Assembly: GCA_046565765.1 (NCBI GenBank) | Contig: JBKHXX010000033.1 | Span: forward strand, 1-64,000 | Direction: 5' to 3' | From: JBFMCT01 sp046565765 | GTDB lineage: Bacteria; Actinomycetota; Acidimicrobiia; Acidimicrobiales; AC-14 | DNA length: 64,000 nt | Shown: piece after piece, positions 63,936 through 64,000 of the stretch | Layout of the letters: the number at the start of each line of letters is the position of its first letter | Numbering within the stretch: position 1 is the stretch's first letter | Notes under the pieces: model-generated | The model's database searches: none | Told to the model about the DNA's origin: nothing | The model's input: only the letters and a program-made list of their open reading frames with translations | Made by a program: the position numbers and the translations under genes

Positions 63936-64000
63936 TCAGCGGAGGGCGGCGGCCGGGATCACCACGTCGATGGTGGTGCCCCGTCCGGGACGTGAGGTGA
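63936..64000 (-). CDS. C-terminus of a sensor histidine kinase (truncated by window edge)
   Basis: Only the last 21 codons are in the window: RPGRGTTIDVVIPAAALR then TGA. The PGxGT-x-VxVxIP pattern is the usual end of HATPase domains (G2 box tail and last strand). The rest lies past base 64000. Confidence 0.6.
   Translation of the reverse strand, partial: TSRPGRGTTIDVVIPAAALR

Overview
The window is a very GC-rich stretch of chromosome with GTG and TTG starts, many ATGA-type overlaps between genes, tRNA genes that do not encode CCA, and lipoprotein-type secreted proteins with Thr/Ala/Pro linkers. A PknG/GlnX-like signalling cluster, a septum-formation-domain protein and a DUF732 lipoprotein point to Actinomycetota. 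An acidimicrobial-type lineage is my best guess, but that rests on gene content only. Coding density is high and no gene-free gap exceeds 300 bases; the largest gaps (455-689, 20274-20443, 43224-43386, 54767-54944) lie upstream of genes, mostly between divergent ones. I found no insertion sequence, phage, CRISPR array or rRNA.

Layout. 1-9.7 kb: a truncated secreted protein, a lone glutamate synthase large subunit (gltB), a helical protein coupled to a membrane protein with a histone H1-like tail and a septum-formation domain, then aconitase and a cupin. 9.8-13.9 kb: an O-methyltransferase followed by an overlapping chain of envelope genes (M1-like peptidase lipoprotein, amidase lipoprotein, membrane protein, small lipoprotein). 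13.8-20.3 kb: a translationally coupled pair, a GH2 glycosidase and a 999-residue glycosyltransferase-like protein. 20.4-25.8 kb: tRNA-Val, bifunctional proline oxidase PutA, and a two-component system whose kinase 3' end hides a 29-codon antisense membrane microprotein. 25.9-32 kb: an alpha/beta hydrolase, a CopB-type copper ATPase behind a CsoR-like operator, a surface Ig-like protein and a class A penicillin-binding protein.

32.1-42.5 kb is the centrepiece: one tightly overlapping minus-strand operon that reads coiled-coil protein, PknG-like kinase with rubredoxin and TPR regions, PP2C phosphatase, VWA protein, FHA protein, GlnX-like four-helix membrane protein, a polyamine-type (PotD-like) solute-binding lipoprotein and a PLP decarboxylase. 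In mycobacteria and corynebacteria GlnH-GlnX-PknG senses acidic amino acids and acts through an FHA protein on 2-oxoglutarate dehydrogenase. Here a PotD-like protein sits where GlnH would be, and phosphatase, VWA and coiled-coil components are added, which suggests a phospho-signalling system with a different ligand.

42.5-54.8 kb: an orphan response regulator, a 31-residue repeat peptide coupled to an M48 membrane protease, a DUF732 lipoprotein, a GGDEF-EAL protein, an alpha-oxoamine synthase with an MFS exporter, and several membrane or unknown proteins. 54.9-64 kb: an FtsH variant, tRNA-Cys, a secreted intradiol dioxygenase, a HAD phosphatase, two tandem paralogues coupled to a DyP-type peroxidase, class I fructose-bisphosphate aldolase with a strong terminator, an Asp-box propeller surface protein, and the last codons of a histidine kinase.
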